Part shown: one piece after another, positions 7,972-18,222 of the stretch
Numbering within the stretch: the first letter of the stretch is position 1
Layout: every line of letters starts with the position of its first letter
Assembly (NCBI RefSeq): GCF_014192275.1
Contig: NZ_JACHXR010000013.1
Coordinates: 1-64,000 of the forward strand
DNA from: Halomonas stenophila
Lineage (GTDB): Bacteria > Pseudomonadota > Gammaproteobacteria > Pseudomonadales > Halomonadaceae
DNA length: 64,000 nucleotides
Reading direction: 5' to 3'
Translations under genes and position numbers: made by a program
The notes under the pieces: model-generated
What the model was told of the DNA's origin: nothing
The model's input: only the letters and a program-made list of their open reading frames with translations
Databases searched by the model: none

Positions 7972-8046
7972 GCGGGAATAGCTCAGTGGTAGAGCATCGC
8001 CTTGCCAAGGCGAGGGTCGCGAGTTCGAATCTCGTTTCCCGCTCCA
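7972..8046 (+). tRNA. tRNA-Gly (anticodon GCC)
   Basis: A 75-base cloverleaf with CCA. The acceptor GCGGGAA pairs with TTCCCGC, the anticodon loop TTGCCAA carries GCC, and the T-arm is CGAGTTCGAATCTCG. First gene of a three-tRNA cluster. Confidence 0.97.
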
Positions 8047-8072
8047 TTCCCCACGAATGGCACGACTCATGA

Positions 8073-8146
8073 GGCTGGATGGCAGAGTGGTTATGCAGCG
8101 GACTGCAACTCCGTGTACGCCGGTTCGATTCCGACTCCAGCCTCCA
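8073..8146 (+). tRNA. tRNA-Cys (anticodon GCA)
   Basis: A 74-base cloverleaf with CCA. The acceptor GGCTGGA pairs with TCCAGCC, with discriminator base U73 as expected for tRNA-Cys. The anticodon loop CTGCAAC carries GCA. It lies 26 bases after tRNA-Gly. Confidence 0.97.
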
Positions 8147-8175
8147 TCATTCCGATAGCAGCCCGCTCGAACCCC

Positions 8176-8262
8176 GCCCGGATGGCGAAATTGGTAGACG
8201 CAAGGGACTTAAAATCCCTCGGTGGCAACACCGTGCCGGTTCGAGCCCGGCTCCGGGCACCA
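8176..8262 (+). tRNA. tRNA-Leu (anticodon TAA)
   Basis: An 87-base class II tRNA with a long variable arm (CGGTGGCAACACCG) and CCA. The acceptor GCCCGGA pairs with TCCGGGC, and the anticodon loop CTTAAAA carries TAA. Last tRNA of the cluster; a membrane-protein gene follows 58 bases on. Confidence 0.97.
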
Positions 8263-8320
8263 TACCGCAGTCAGCGTTTCGACTTGTCTTGAGCCCGGCC
8301 ATCCAACGGGGCGTCGCTTC

Positions 8321-9481
8321 ATGATCCTGGCGCGTCTGCGCGATCCGTACTTCAGCCATCGTCACCGCCGCAAGCTGCACGTCCTGCGTGTCGCCCTCGC
8401 CCTGTGCGTGACCTACGCCGTCACCGAACTCTTCGCGATCCAGCACAGTGGCTGGGCACTGGTCAGCACCGTGATGGTGATGGGCAACCTGCCGCATATC
8501 GGCGGCGTGCTCGACAAGGGCCGGCAACGCCTGCTCGGCACCCTGCTCGGGGCCGCCTGGGGCCTGCTGCTGATCGCCGCCACGCCCCTGCCCTGGGCCG
8601 GCCTGGTGCCGCTGGGGACCCTGCTGGCCATCGCCCTGGGCACCTGGATGACCTTCGGCAAGCGCTACGGCTACGGCGGCCTGATGTTCGCCATCAGCCT
8701 GCTGCTGGTGGTCGGCGACGGCAACCAGCAGCTGGGCGTGGCGCTGTGGCGCAGCTTCGACGTGCTGCTCGGCACGCTGATCGGCATCGGGGTCACCGTG
8801 GCGGTGCTGCCCCACAAGGCCACCGACATGCTGCGCTTCATGCTCGCCGACAACCTGGATCGCATGGCGCGCCTCTACCATGCCCACACCTCGGCCACCG
8901 CGGCGCCGGACCTGGACACCCGCGAGCTGCTCAAGGCCTGCAGCGGCCTGCTGGTCAAGCAGCGCGGCATGGTCGACGCCATCCACCGCGAGGGGCGGCT
9001 GCGTCGCGGCGAACTCGACGACATCATCTCCCTGCAGCGGCGCATGCTCTCGACCATCGAGCTGCTGCTGGAGACCCACTGGAACACCCGCGCCGGCCAT
9101 GACCGGATCGATGCCATGGTCGGCCTTCGCGATCAGCAGCACACCCTGGCCCGGGGCATCGGCACCCTGGCCTTCCAGGTGCGCACCGGCCACCCCGTCG
9201 AGGTGCGCGTCGCGCCCTTCGAGCTGCAGCGCCACGCCGGCCTGGCCGCCGATGCCCACGGCGAGGACGGTCGCGCGCTGTTCAGCCCCAGCGGCTACCT
9301 GTGGCTCAACCGGGAACTCGCCCGCCTGACCGGCGAGCTGATCGAGCGGCTGGGCGGCCTGGAGCGCCTGCCCAGCCAGCGCCTGCGCCGACGCGCCTCG
9401 CGCAACGGCCTCCTCGACCGCCCCGCCGGCGCACGGCCGGCCCCTCAACAAGGACAGCCTGATGACCGACAGCAAGCATGA
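8321..9481 (+). CDS. FUSC-family inner-membrane protein
   Basis: This 386-residue protein has an N-terminal block of about six hydrophobic helices (residues 18-165), including YAVTELFAIQHSGWALVSTVMVM and the motif KGRQRLLGTLLGAAWG, which is typical of the FUSC / aromatic acid exporter family (YccS, AaeB). A long, mostly helical cytoplasmic C-terminal part follows. Such proteins are thought to export small aromatic or amphipathic compounds, but many are uncharacterised. ATG 8321 is used because MILARLRDPYFSHRHRRKLH leads straight into the first helix; no strong ribosome site is visible. The stop overlaps the start of nadB by 20 bases. Confidence 0.8.
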   Translation: MILARLRDPYFSHRHRRKLHVLRVALALCVTYAVTELFAIQHSGWALVSTVMVMGNLPHIGGVLDKGRQRLLGTLLGAAWGLLLIAATPLPWAGLVPLGTLLAIALGTWMTFGKRYGYGGLMFAISLLLVVGDGNQQLGVALWRSFDVLLGTLIGIGVTVAVLPHKATDMLRFMLADNLDRMARLYHAHTSATAAPDLDTRELLKACSGLLVKQRGMVDAIHREGRLRRGELDDIISLQRRMLSTIELLLETHWNTRAGHDRIDAMVGLRDQQHTLARGIGTLAFQVRTGHPVEVRVAPFELQRHAGLAADAHGEDGRALFSPSGYLWLNRELARLTGELIERLGGLERLPSQRLRRRASRNGLLDRPAGARPAPQQGQPDDRQQA

Positions 9482-11042
9482 GGTGCTGATCATCGGCGGC
9501 GGTATCGCCGGCCTGGTGTTGGCCCTGGAAGTCGCCGACCGGCGACGCGTGACCCTGCTGCAGCCCGCCCGGGACGAACAGGGCGCGAGCCGCTGGGCCC
9601 AGGGCGGGATCGCCGCGGTACTCTCGCCCCAGGATGACGTCGAGGCCCATGTCGCCGATACCCTGGTGGCCGGCGACGGCCTCTGCGACGAGGCCGCGGC
9701 GCGCTTCACCGTGGAGCAAGGCCCCGCCGCCATCGGCTGGCTGCTGTCGCTGGGCGTGCCCTTCACCCCGGACCCCGACCCCGAGGCCGGCTACCCCTAT
9801 CACCTGACCCGGGAAGGCGGCCACGGGGCACGGCGCATCATCCACGCCGACGATGCCACCGGGCGAGCCGTGGTCGAGACCCTGATGGCGCACGTGCAGG
9901 CCCATCCCGCCATCGCCCTGCGCACCGACCTGACCGCCATCGGGCTGATCGGCGACAGCGCCGGTCACTGCCGCGGCGCGCGCTGCCTCGACGAAGAGGG
10001 CCAGCCACACCGCCTGCTCGCGGCGGATACCGTGCTGGCCACCGGCGGGGCCAGCGGCCTGTACCGGCATACCACCAGCCCCCGGCCGGCCAGCGGCGAG
10101 GGCATGATGATGGCGGCCGAACTGGGCGCCGAGCTGATGAACCTCGAGTTCCAGCAGTTCCACCCCACCTGCCTCTATGACCCCGAGGGCGCGCCCTTCC
10201 TGATCAGCGAGGCGGTGCGCGGCGAGGGCGGCCTGCTGCTCAATGTCGAGGGCGAGCGCTTCATGCCCGGCGTGGACCCCCGCGCCGAGCTGGCCCCCCG
10301 CGACATCGTGGCGCGGGCCATCGACGCCGAGATGCAGCGTACCGGCACCGATCATGTACTGCTCGACATCCGCCACCTCGGCGAGGCGGCGATCCGCCAC
10401 CACTTCCCCACCATCCATGCCCACTGCGCCTCCCGGGGCCTGGATATCGCGCGCACGCCGATCCCGGTGGTCCCGGCGGCCCACTACAGCTGCGGCGGGA
10501 TCACCACCAACCTGGAAGGCACCACCACCGTCCCGCGTCTCCACGCCATCGGCGAGGTCGCCTGCACCGGCCTGCACGGCGCCAACCGCATGGCCAGCAA
10601 CTCGCTGCTGGAATGCCTGGCCTTCGCCCGCAGCTGCGGTCGGCGTCTGCGCCACGCCTCGCCGGCCGGCGATGCCCCCCTGACGACCTGGCAGCCCGGC
10701 CGGACACCGGTCCCGCGGGAGGAGATCGCGGCCCTGCGCGACGAGATGCGCCGCATCATGAGCGCGCGGGTGGCCATCGTGCGCCGGGATGCCGGCCTCG
10801 ACGAGGCCGCCGACGCCCTGGCCGAGCTGGCCGGCCGACTGGCGCCGCGCCTGCCCGAGGCCGCCCCGGACGAGGAACTGGCGAGCCTGTGGCACGCCCT
10901 GCGCCTGGCCCGGCTCACCGTGGCCTGCGCCCGGGCTCGCCGGGAGTCGCGGGGCCTGCACTTCAACCCCGACTGTCCCGTGCACGGCGAGCCGTCGCCC
11001 CGCCCCTCGCGGATCCATCTCGGCGACCTGGCCGGCCCCTGA
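9462..11042 (+). CDS. nadB: L-aspartate oxidase
   Basis: NadB oxidises L-aspartate to iminoaspartate, the first step of de novo NAD synthesis. The 526-residue flavoprotein shows the FAD-binding motif IIGGGIAGLVLALEV near its N-terminus, SRWAQGGIAAVL, the substrate-loop segment LTREGGHGARRI, ATGGASGLYRHTTSP, VVPAAHYSCGGI, and LHGANRMASNSLLEC. A C-terminal helical domain ends with the normal tail LHFNPDCPV. The 20-base overlap with the preceding FUSC gene suggests coupled translation. Convergent to it lie sdhE and ygfX; SdhE helps FAD attach to flavoproteins of this fold. Confidence 0.95.
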   Translation: MTDSKHEVLIIGGGIAGLVLALEVADRRRVTLLQPARDEQGASRWAQGGIAAVLSPQDDVEAHVADTLVAGDGLCDEAAARFTVEQGPAAIGWLLSLGVPFTPDPDPEAGYPYHLTREGGHGARRIIHADDATGRAVVETLMAHVQAHPAIALRTDLTAIGLIGDSAGHCRGARCLDEEGQPHRLLAADTVLATGGASGLYRHTTSPRPASGEGMMMAAELGAELMNLEFQQFHPTCLYDPEGAPFLISEAVRGEGGLLLNVEGERFMPGVDPRAELAPRDIVARAIDAEMQRTGTDHVLLDIRHLGEAAIRHHFPTIHAHCASRGLDIARTPIPVVPAAHYSCGGITTNLEGTTTVPRLHAIGEVACTGLHGANRMASNSLLECLAFARSCGRRLRHASPAGDAPLTTWQPGRTPVPREEIAALRDEMRRIMSARVAIVRRDAGLDEAADALAELAGRLAPRLPEAAPDEELASLWHALRLARLTVACARARRESRGLHFNPDCPVHGEPSPRPSRIHLGDLAGP

Positions 11043-11054
11043 GCCCGGTCACAC

Positions 11055-11090
11055 GACGACCGCCCCGGGATGCATCCCGGGGCGGTCGTC
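11055..11090. terminator. 36-bp perfect palindrome between nadB and ygfX
   Basis: Bases 11055-11072 are the exact reverse complement of 11073-11090 (centre TGCA; arms begin GACGACCGCC). It sits between convergent genes and can fold equally in both transcripts, so a bidirectional terminator is likely even though no T run follows. Confidence 0.7.
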
Positions 11091-11117
11091 GACGCCCACA
11101 CGCAGGGAACCGCGGAT

Positions 11118-11516
11118 TCAGGGCAGGGACACCAGCCAGCGCCGCAGGGTGCGCCGGGAGGCGGCATCGCTGCTGTCGGGCCAGACCCAGAGCCGGCGGC
11201 CATCGAGGCGCAGCCCCACCAGCCAGGGCCCCAGGTAGTCGCAGTCCAGTTGCGCCACCCGCCAGTCGCTCGTGCCACGGGGGCGCCAGGCCCACCCCGG
11301 AGGCGCCGACGGGCGGGGCGTGACCCGCAGGGCCCCGGCCGGACGACACCGCGCGACGTCCCACAACACGGCGCCCATCACCAGCGCCGCCGACACCGCC
11401 ACCCAGGGCGGCGCCTGGTGGGTCAGCAGCGCGACCACGCCCAGGACCGGCAGCCCATGGGCGAGCAGCGCCAGCCTAGAGGGTGCGATAGTGATCGTTG
11501 TCGGTGGTTTCGGCAT
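11118..11516 (-). CDS. ygfX: YgfX/CptA-family membrane protein
   Basis: A 132-residue protein with two hydrophobic helices near the N-terminus (residues 13-58, LALLAHGLPVLGVVALL and VAVSAALVMGAVLWDVA) and a C-terminal soluble part with DCDYLGPWLVGLRL and LWVWPDSSDAASRRTLRRW, both characteristic of YgfX. In E. coli YgfX is encoded behind sdhE and was reported as a toxin-like protein affecting MreB and FtsZ; later work ties the pair to flavinylation. Here its start overlaps the sdhE stop by 41 bases, the usual coupled layout. Confidence 0.85.
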   Translation of the reverse strand: MPKPPTTITIAPSRLALLAHGLPVLGVVALLTHQAPPWVAVSAALVMGAVLWDVARCRPAGALRVTPRPSAPPGWAWRPRGTSDWRVAQLDCDYLGPWLVGLRLDGRRLWVWPDSSDAASRRTLRRWLVSLP

Positions 11517-11769
11517 GTTCGACGATCATCTTGACGATGCGACGCCGGGCGGGCTCCTCCGGCCACTCGCGGCGCATCAGCCAGGCGAAGAGGTCCTGGT
11601 CCTCCTCGGTGATGAGGTCGCGATAGGCGGCCTGGTCGCTCTCGTCCAGGTCGTCGTAACGCTGTTCGAGGAAGGGAATCAGCAGCAGGTCGAGCTCCCA
11701 CATGCCGCGACGGGAATGCCAGTAGAGGCGCTTGCGCAGGGCGGCGCCGGCAGACGAATCGTCGTTCAA
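11476..11769 (-). CDS. sdhE: FAD assembly factor SdhE
   Basis: A 97-residue protein with the signature RKRLYWHSRRGMWELDLLL, containing the invariant RGxxE needed to attach FAD covalently to SdhA. The family motif also continues through FLEQRYDDLDESD and LFAWLMRREWP. The likely start is TTG 11769 (protein begins NDDSSAG), with GAGG a few bases ahead; upstream ATG codons would add unrelated residues. The gene is co-directional and overlapping with ygfX, and convergent with nadB. Confidence 0.9.
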   Translation of the reverse strand: MNDDSSAGAALRKRLYWHSRRGMWELDLLLIPFLEQRYDDLDESDQAAYRDLITEEDQDLFAWLMRREWPEEPARRRIVKMIVEHAETTDNDHYRTL

Positions 11770-11969
11770 GGTCGGCCTCGTCGGATTGGGTGAATGTGGC
11801 GACAGTATACCCGAGCCTCCGCGACGCCGGCACCCGCCGGCCGCGACGCGTCCCCGCCTGGGGCAAAGGTCGTAGAGCGTTGTTTTATCGAGAGTTGCAC
11901 AGTATGCTTTGAGAAAACCATCGCCCCCGGTAGCACGCCGCCCCAGGCAGGACCGCACGGAGAGAACCG

Positions 11970-12266
11970 ATGACCAAGTCCGAACTGATCGAGCAGATTG
12001 CCATGCGACAGCCGGAGCTGTCGGTCAAGGAAGTCGAGGCCGCCGTGCGTCTGATCCTCGACGACATCACCGACACCCTGTCGGAAGGCGGCCGCGTGGA
12101 GATCCGCGGCTTCGGCAGTTTCTCGCTGCACTACCGGGAGCCGCGCATCGGGCGCAACCCCAAGACCGGCGACCCGGTCGCACTGGACGGCAAGTTCGTG
12201 CCACACTTCAAGCCCGGCAAGGAGCTGCGCGAACAGGTAGACGCCAGCCGCGCGCTCGGCTACTGA
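11970..12266 (+). CDS. ihfB: Integration host factor subunit beta
   Basis: A 98-residue DNA-bending protein of the HU/IHF family. The IHF-beta hallmark [11 protein letters not shown] opens it, followed by [27 protein letters not shown], whose Pro at the tip of the beta arm intercalates into DNA, and FKPGKELRE. With IHF-alpha, encoded elsewhere, it shapes promoters and recombination sites. GGAGAG precedes ATG 11970. lapA and lapB follow, as in most gammaproteobacteria. Confidence 0.97.
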   Translation: MTKSELIEQIAMRQPELSVKEVEAAVRLILDDITDTLSEGGRVEIRGFGSFSLHYREPRIGRNPKTGDPVALDGKFVPHFKPGKELREQVDASRALGY

Positions 12267-12315
12267 CGAGCGGCCTCGCCCCACCCTCTCCTCAACTCGA
12301 CATGGGAACAAGCAC

Positions 12316-12621
12316 ATGCGTTGGCTAAAAGGCCTGATCATGGCCATCATCCTGCTGGCGGTGCTGCTGATCGGCATCCTGTTTGCCGTCAACAACCAGC
12401 AGGCCCTGCCCCTCAACCTGATCTGGATCGAGTTGCCGGCGGCCTCGCTCTCCGTCTGGCTATTGGCCTCCCTGGCCGTGGGCGTCTTCCTGGGCATGCT
12501 CGCCATGAGCGGCGTCTACCTGCGCCTGCGCACCCTGCTGACCCGCGCCCAGCGCCACAACCAGCAGCAGCGCAAGGAACTCGACAAGCTGCGTATCCAG
12601 GAGATGAAGGAACTCCCCTGA
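12316..12621 (+). CDS. lapA: LapA-domain membrane protein
   Basis: A 101-residue protein with two transmembrane helices (residues 4-26 and 43-65) separated by the conserved NNQQALPLNLIWIELP loop, then a coiled, charged cytoplasmic tail. This is the LapA (DUF1049) family, which works with LapB and YejM to control LpxC turnover and lipopolysaccharide output. The stop is directly followed by the lapB ATG, so the two are translationally coupled. Confidence 0.93.
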   Translation: MRWLKGLIMAIILLAVLLIGILFAVNNQQALPLNLIWIELPAASLSVWLLASLAVGVFLGMLAMSGVYLRLRTLLTRAQRHNQQQRKELDKLRIQEMKELP

Positions 12622-13806
12622 ATGCCCGATGTTCTGCTGCTGGCCCTGTTGTTGGCAGCGGTCGCCATCGGTTGGTGGCTGGGCCGCCGCGAACGCCGAG
12701 GCCTTGGCACCCCCGCCACCTCGCCCGGCCTGGCCCGCGACTACTTCGTGGGCCTCAACTACCTGCTCAATGACCAGCAGGACCGCGCCATCGAGACCTT
12801 CATCGGCGCCCTGGAGGTCAACAGCGACACCATCGAGACCCACATCGCCCTGGGCAACCTCTTCCGCACCCGCGGCGAGGCCGACCGCGCGGTGAAGATC
12901 CATCAGAACCTGCTGGCCCGCCCCACCCTCAGCGGCGCCCAGGGGGAACGGGTCCAGCTGGAGCTCTCCCGGGACTTCCTCCACCTGGGCCTGCTCGACC
13001 GGGCCGAGCGCCTGCTCCAGGGGCTGGTCAGGGAAGGCCAGGACGACGAGCTGCGCCAGTCGGCCAAGCGCCTGCTGGTCGACCTCCTCGAGCGGGAAGG
13101 GGAATGGCAGGCGGCCCTGGACGTGGCCCTGCCCCACCTGGTGCGGCAACACGACGACATCCGGCGTGCCGCGGCCCACTGGCTGTGCGAGCTGGCCGAC
13201 CAGGAGCGCCGGTCGGCCAGCCCGGTGCTGGCCCGGCGCCATCTCAAGCAGGCCCTGGCCACCGATGCCCGCTGCGTGCGGGCCAACCTGCTGCTCGCCG
13301 AGATGGCCCTCGACACCGGCCAGTACCGCCAGGCCATCCGCCTGCTCAAGCGCATCCCCGACCAGGACAAGACCTTCATTCCCAGCATGCTCGAGCCGCT
13401 GAGTCGCGCCTACCGGCTGCTGGATGACGAGGTTGGCCTGATCCAGTACCTCCAGGAACTGCTCGAGACGGTCCCCTACACCAGCGTGATCATCCTGCTG
13501 GCCGAGACCCTGCGCCGGCATCATGGCGACGCCCGCGCGGCCCATGAGCTGGTCGCCCACCAGCTCAACCGGGAGCCGAGCCTGGGCGCGGTGGACTACC
13601 TGATCCGCCTCTACCTGCGGGAAGCCCACGGCAACGAGGACGAGCGCATCGAGCTGCTGCAGCACCACACCCACACCCTGCTGCAGTCCCTGCCCCGCCA
13701 CCGCTGTCGCCGTTGCGGCTTCAGCGGCGAGCACCTCCACTGGCAGTGCCCTCGCTGCCGCAGCTGGGGCACCACCAAGCCGATCACCGGCATCGAGGGC
13801 GAATAG
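12622..13806 (+). CDS. lapB: Lipopolysaccharide assembly protein LapB
   Basis: LapB recruits LpxC to the FtsH protease and so limits lipid A synthesis. The 394-residue protein has an N-terminal membrane anchor (residues 4-19), the conserved ARDYFVGLNYLLNDQQD, a series of TPR-type helical repeats through about residue 340, and a C-terminal rubredoxin-like knuckle with paired CRRCGF and CPRCRSW cysteines. Length and order match E. coli YciM/LapB. It abuts lapA with no gap and converges on pyrF. Confidence 0.95.
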   Translation: MPDVLLLALLLAAVAIGWWLGRRERRGLGTPATSPGLARDYFVGLNYLLNDQQDRAIETFIGALEVNSDTIETHIALGNLFRTRGEADRAVKIHQNLLARPTLSGAQGERVQLELSRDFLHLGLLDRAERLLQGLVREGQDDELRQSAKRLLVDLLEREGEWQAALDVALPHLVRQHDDIRRAAAHWLCELADQERRSASPVLARRHLKQALATDARCVRANLLLAEMALDTGQYRQAIRLLKRIPDQDKTFIPSMLEPLSRAYRLLDDEVGLIQYLQELLETVPYTSVIILLAETLRRHHGDARAAHELVAHQLNREPSLGAVDYLIRLYLREAHGNEDERIELLQHHTHTLLQSLPRHRCRRCGFSGEHLHWQCPRCRSWGTTKPITGIEGE

Positions 13807-13810
13807 CCGC

Positions 13811-14512
13811 TCAGCGGGCGTCGAGCTCGCTCTCGATGGCGGCCAGAGCGGCCATGGGATCATCGGCCTGGGTCACCGGCCGCCCCACCACCAGATGGGT
13901 GCTGCCGGCGGCCATGGCCGCGGCAGGCGTCATGATGCGCCGCTGATCGCCGGCGTCGGCGGTGGCCGGCCGGATGCCCGGGGTCACCTTGAGGAAGCGA
14001 TCGCCGCACAGCGCACGCAGCCGCTCGGCCTCCCGGGCCGAGCAGACCACCCCGTCCATGCCGCTGTCCCGGGCCAGCACCGCCAGGCGCTCGACCTGCT
14101 CGGCGGGCGTCGCCGATACCCCGACCTCGGCCAGGTCCCCGGCCTGCATGCTGGTCAGCACCGTCACCGCGATCAGGTGGGTGCTCAGGGCGTGTTGCTC
14201 CAGGCGCGCCCGGGCGGCCTCCATCATCCGCCGACCGCCGCCGGCATGCACGTTGACCATCCACACGCCCTGCTCGGCGGCCGCCTGCACCGCCCCGGCC
14301 ACGGTGTTGGGAATGTCGTGGAACTTGAGATCCAGGAACACCTCGAAGCCGCGCCCATGCAGCGCCTCGAGCACGTCCGGTCCGCTGCGAGTGAACAGCT
14401 CCTTGCCCACCTTCAGGCGGCAGCGGGCCGGGTCCAGCCGATCGGCCATGCACAGGGCGGCATCCAGGGAGGTGTAGTCGAGGGCGATGATCAGGGGTGA
14501 CGCAGTGGACAC
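13811..14512 (-). CDS. pyrF: Orotidine 5'-phosphate decarboxylase
   Basis: PyrF converts OMP to UMP, the last step of de novo pyrimidine synthesis. The 233-residue protein shows [10 protein letters not shown] at the start, RLKVGKELF, the catalytic [11 protein letters not shown] with the D-K-D charge network, and [12 protein letters not shown] at the C-terminus. The start is GTG 14512, preceded by CAGGAG with a 7-base gap; upstream in-frame ATGs would add over 100 non-family residues. In many gammaproteobacteria pyrF follows lapB on the same strand, but here it is inverted and convergent. Confidence 0.95.
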   Translation of the reverse strand: MSTASPLIIALDYTSLDAALCMADRLDPARCRLKVGKELFTRSGPDVLEALHGRGFEVFLDLKFHDIPNTVAGAVQAAAEQGVWMVNVHAGGGRRMMEAARARLEQHALSTHLIAVTVLTSMQAGDLAEVGVSATPAEQVERLAVLARDSGMDGVVCSAREAERLRALCGDRFLKVTPGIRPATADAGDQRRIMTPAAAMAAGSTHLVVGRPVTQADDPMAALAAIESELDAR

Positions 14513-14723
14513 GGGCGGGCTCCTGGCGAGGTGAGTGGTCCGGGGCAGTATATCAGCCATGCCCGACACCGCATGTGGTGGATATCGTCTCCGCGATGTC
14601 GCCATTCCCTGACAGCCGCTGGCGGGAATCTCTGAGCTTCGCCACCCGCTGGCGGCACTAGCTTTGAAGACAGGCAGCTCGCCTGCTCGCAAGCCCCCGT
14701 CCAAGCGACACAAGGAGATCGGT

Positions 14724-15002
14724 ATGCCACGCATGCTCAAGGAACGCCTCGCCCTCCTCGGCCTGATCCTGCTGCTGGGCCTGGCCGCCCCCGCCCTGGC
14801 GCAGGAGATGGCGCCGGTGAACGTCAACAGTGCCGATGCCGCCCTGCTCGCCGAGCTACCCGGGATCGGCGAGGTCAAGGCCGCCGCCATCGTCGAGGAG
14901 CGCGAGACCAACGGCGACTTCAGTTCGGCAGAGGACCTGACCCGGGTCGACGGCATCGGCGAGACCACCGTCGATGCCCTCGCCGAGCAGGTGAGCTTCT
15001 AG
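14724..15002 (+). CDS. ComEA-like helix-hairpin-helix secreted protein
   Basis: A 92-residue protein: a cleavable signal peptide (residues about 1-25, [20 protein letters not shown]) followed by one ComEA-type domain, [22 protein letters not shown] and a second hairpin [14 protein letters not shown]. This family binds double-stranded DNA without sequence preference. In naturally competent bacteria ComEA pulls DNA into the periplasm; short single-domain forms such as this occur in many gammaproteobacteria, often of unproven function. AGGAG lies 6 bases before ATG 14724; an in-frame ATG at 14664 lacks a good site. Confidence 0.88.
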
Positions 15003-15217
15003 TCCGTCTCGTCCGTCCGGCCACCGGGCCGCGCCCCGGTGGCCTCCTCCCCCTCACGGATCCGCCCCCCTCCACACTCGATGACCCGCTCGGTGAAGTC
15101 GTCGTTCTCTTCGATGAAGGCCGCGCTCTCGGCGATGACCTGGGGCTGGCCCAGACGCTTGAGGAACACGCCGGCGGTGATACGCTCCCGCATGTCATCG
15201 CGCATCGAGGCCGACAT
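14999..15217 (-). pseudogene. C-terminal remnant of a short-chain dehydrogenase (FabG-like)
   Basis: The minus strand keeps an open frame of 72 codons reading [16 protein letters not shown], then [22 protein letters not shown]. This is the typical end of a short-chain dehydrogenase/reductase (helix, then tetramer interface and closing DGG/GGG turn). The Rossmann core with TGxxxGxG and YxxxK is absent, and the sequence upstream is not SDR-like, so at least two thirds of the gene is lost. Its stop overlaps the comEA-like stop by a few bases. A short ORF start (ATG 15217) exists, but I judge it non-functional. Confidence 0.65.
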
Positions 15218-15331
15218 TTTCTGTGGCGACGCCGTATCCTCCCTAGGGCGCAGTTCCCCGGCCGCCCCGGGATCGCTTGATTTTTCCTGCCCCGCCCCCA
15301 TGTCTTCGGCATTCGACCTAGCGGAGTCATC

Positions 15332-15850
15332 ATGCCCTTCCTTCTCATCTTCACCGTCTTTGCCCTGCTCGATTTCGTGCTCCTGTTTTCCGTCGGTAGC
15401 CAGATCGGCCTGCTGACGACCCTGGCCTTGGTACTGGGCACCGGCTTCATCGGCCTGCACCTGATCCGCCGCGAAGGGGTGGCCACCTTCGCCCGGGCCC
15501 AGGAGCGCATGGCCCGGGGCGAGGTCCCCTCCGGCGAACTGCTCACCGGGGCGGCGCTGATCTTCGGCGGCGCCCTGCTCATGGCTCCGGGCTTTCTCTC
15601 CGACACCCTGGGCTTCATGTGCCTGATCCCCGATGCGCGCCGCCTGCTGGGCAAGCTGCTCGGCCGGGTCGGCCTGCGCATGGGGGGCGCGCATGTCCAT
15701 GCCGGCGGCTACCGCCCCCGTCAGGGCAGCGACGCCGACTGGCAGCAAGCCGAAGCGCCGCGCGGCGACGCCACGCGGGAAGCCCATACCGATAGCCGGG
15801 GCGAACCCCTGGAGGGCGACTTCATCGGGCACGACGAGCGCCGGGGCTGA
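15332..15850 (+). CDS. fxsA: FxsA-family membrane protein
   Basis: A 172-residue inner-membrane protein with helices at residues 2-20, 25-45 and 74-100. The family blocks are [52 protein letters not shown], and the following [10 protein letters not shown]. In E. coli, FxsA overproduction relieves F-exclusion of phage T7; its normal role is unknown. The C-terminal 60 residues are polar and variable, as usual. Its place just before groES is conserved in gammaproteobacteria. Confidence 0.9.
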
Positions 15851-15876
15851 CGAGCCAAAAAATTTTTCGCCGGGAC

Positions 15877-15905
15877 CTTGAAAGCCCCGACAGCAGCCCC
15901 ACTTA
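15877..15905 (+). promoter_or_regulatory. Sigma-32 heat-shock promoter of groESL
   Basis: CTTGAAA at 15877-15883 and CCCCACTTA at 15897-15905 with a 13-base spacer match the sigma-32 consensus closely. groES starts about 150 bases downstream. No CIRCE inverted repeat is seen, so control by HrcA is unlikely. Confidence 0.88.
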
Positions 15906-16056
15906 ACCGTCAGCAACGAGCTTCGGCCCCGGCCCTGCCGGGGCCATCCACACGAAGGCGGAGACGCCTTCACCCCGCGGCCCGCTGCGGGATGATGATG
16001 AAAACCGCCGAGGCAGCGACGCCCCGGCACAGCAAACCATCAGGAGAACGTGAGCA

Positions 16057-16350
16057 ATGAACATCCGTCCCTTGCACGATCGCGTCGTCATCCGTCGCGT
16101 TGAAGAAGAGCAGAAGACCGCAGGCGGCATCGTGCTCCCGGGCAGCGCCCAGGAAAAGCCGACTCGTGGCGAGGTCCTCGCCGTCGGTAACGGCCGGATT
16201 CTGGACAGCGGCGACGTGCGCCCGCTCGACGTCAAGGTCGGCGACACCGTGATCTTCAAGGATGGCTTCGGCGTCGAGAAGCAGAAGATCGACGGTGAAG
16301 AAGTGCTGATCATGAGCGAGTCCGACATCCTGGCCGTCGTCGAAGGCTGA
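16057..16350 (+). CDS. groES: Co-chaperonin GroES
   Basis: This 97-residue lid of the GroEL folding chamber has the standard start [18 protein letters not shown], the mobile loop [21 protein letters not shown] that docks on GroEL, and the closing [12 protein letters not shown]. It lies behind a sigma-32 promoter and 62 bases ahead of groEL in the usual operon. Confidence 0.98.
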   Translation: MNIRPLHDRVVIRRVEEEQKTAGGIVLPGSAQEKPTRGEVLAVGNGRILDSGDVRPLDVKVGDTVIFKDGFGVEKQKIDGEEVLIMSESDILAVVEG

Positions 16351-16382
16351 GCCGCGACCCGCTAGCAATCGCCCGATACTGA

Positions 16383-18059
<1,677 letters not shown>

Positions 18060-18092
18060 GCCGACCCACTCCCCCAGGCCCAGCCTGATCGA

Positions 18093-18124
18093 GACCCCCG
18101 CCGGGTGACCGGCGGGGGTCTTTT
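18093..18124 (+). terminator. Intrinsic terminator of groESL
   Basis: A 12-bp stem, GACCCCCGCCGG with CCGGCGGGGGTC, a GTGA loop, then TTTT. It ends 65 bases past the groEL stop. Confidence 0.92.
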
Positions 18125-18222
18125 CAGTTTCAAGAAGGAAGAAGGATGACGAGGCAGTGTAGAATGTCCTCTTCCAGGCGCGAAGCGCCGATCTTCACTC
18201 TTCCAGCTTCCCTCTCGCCTTC

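Noticed and set aside
8147..11018. Long minus-strand frames opposite the FUSC gene and nadB
   Set aside because: Both plus-strand genes carry clear family motifs; the minus frames are products of GC-rich third positions.
15851..16056. CIRCE element for HrcA control of groESL
   Set aside because: No TTAGCACTC/GAGTGCTAA repeat is present; the sigma-32 promoter explains heat control.
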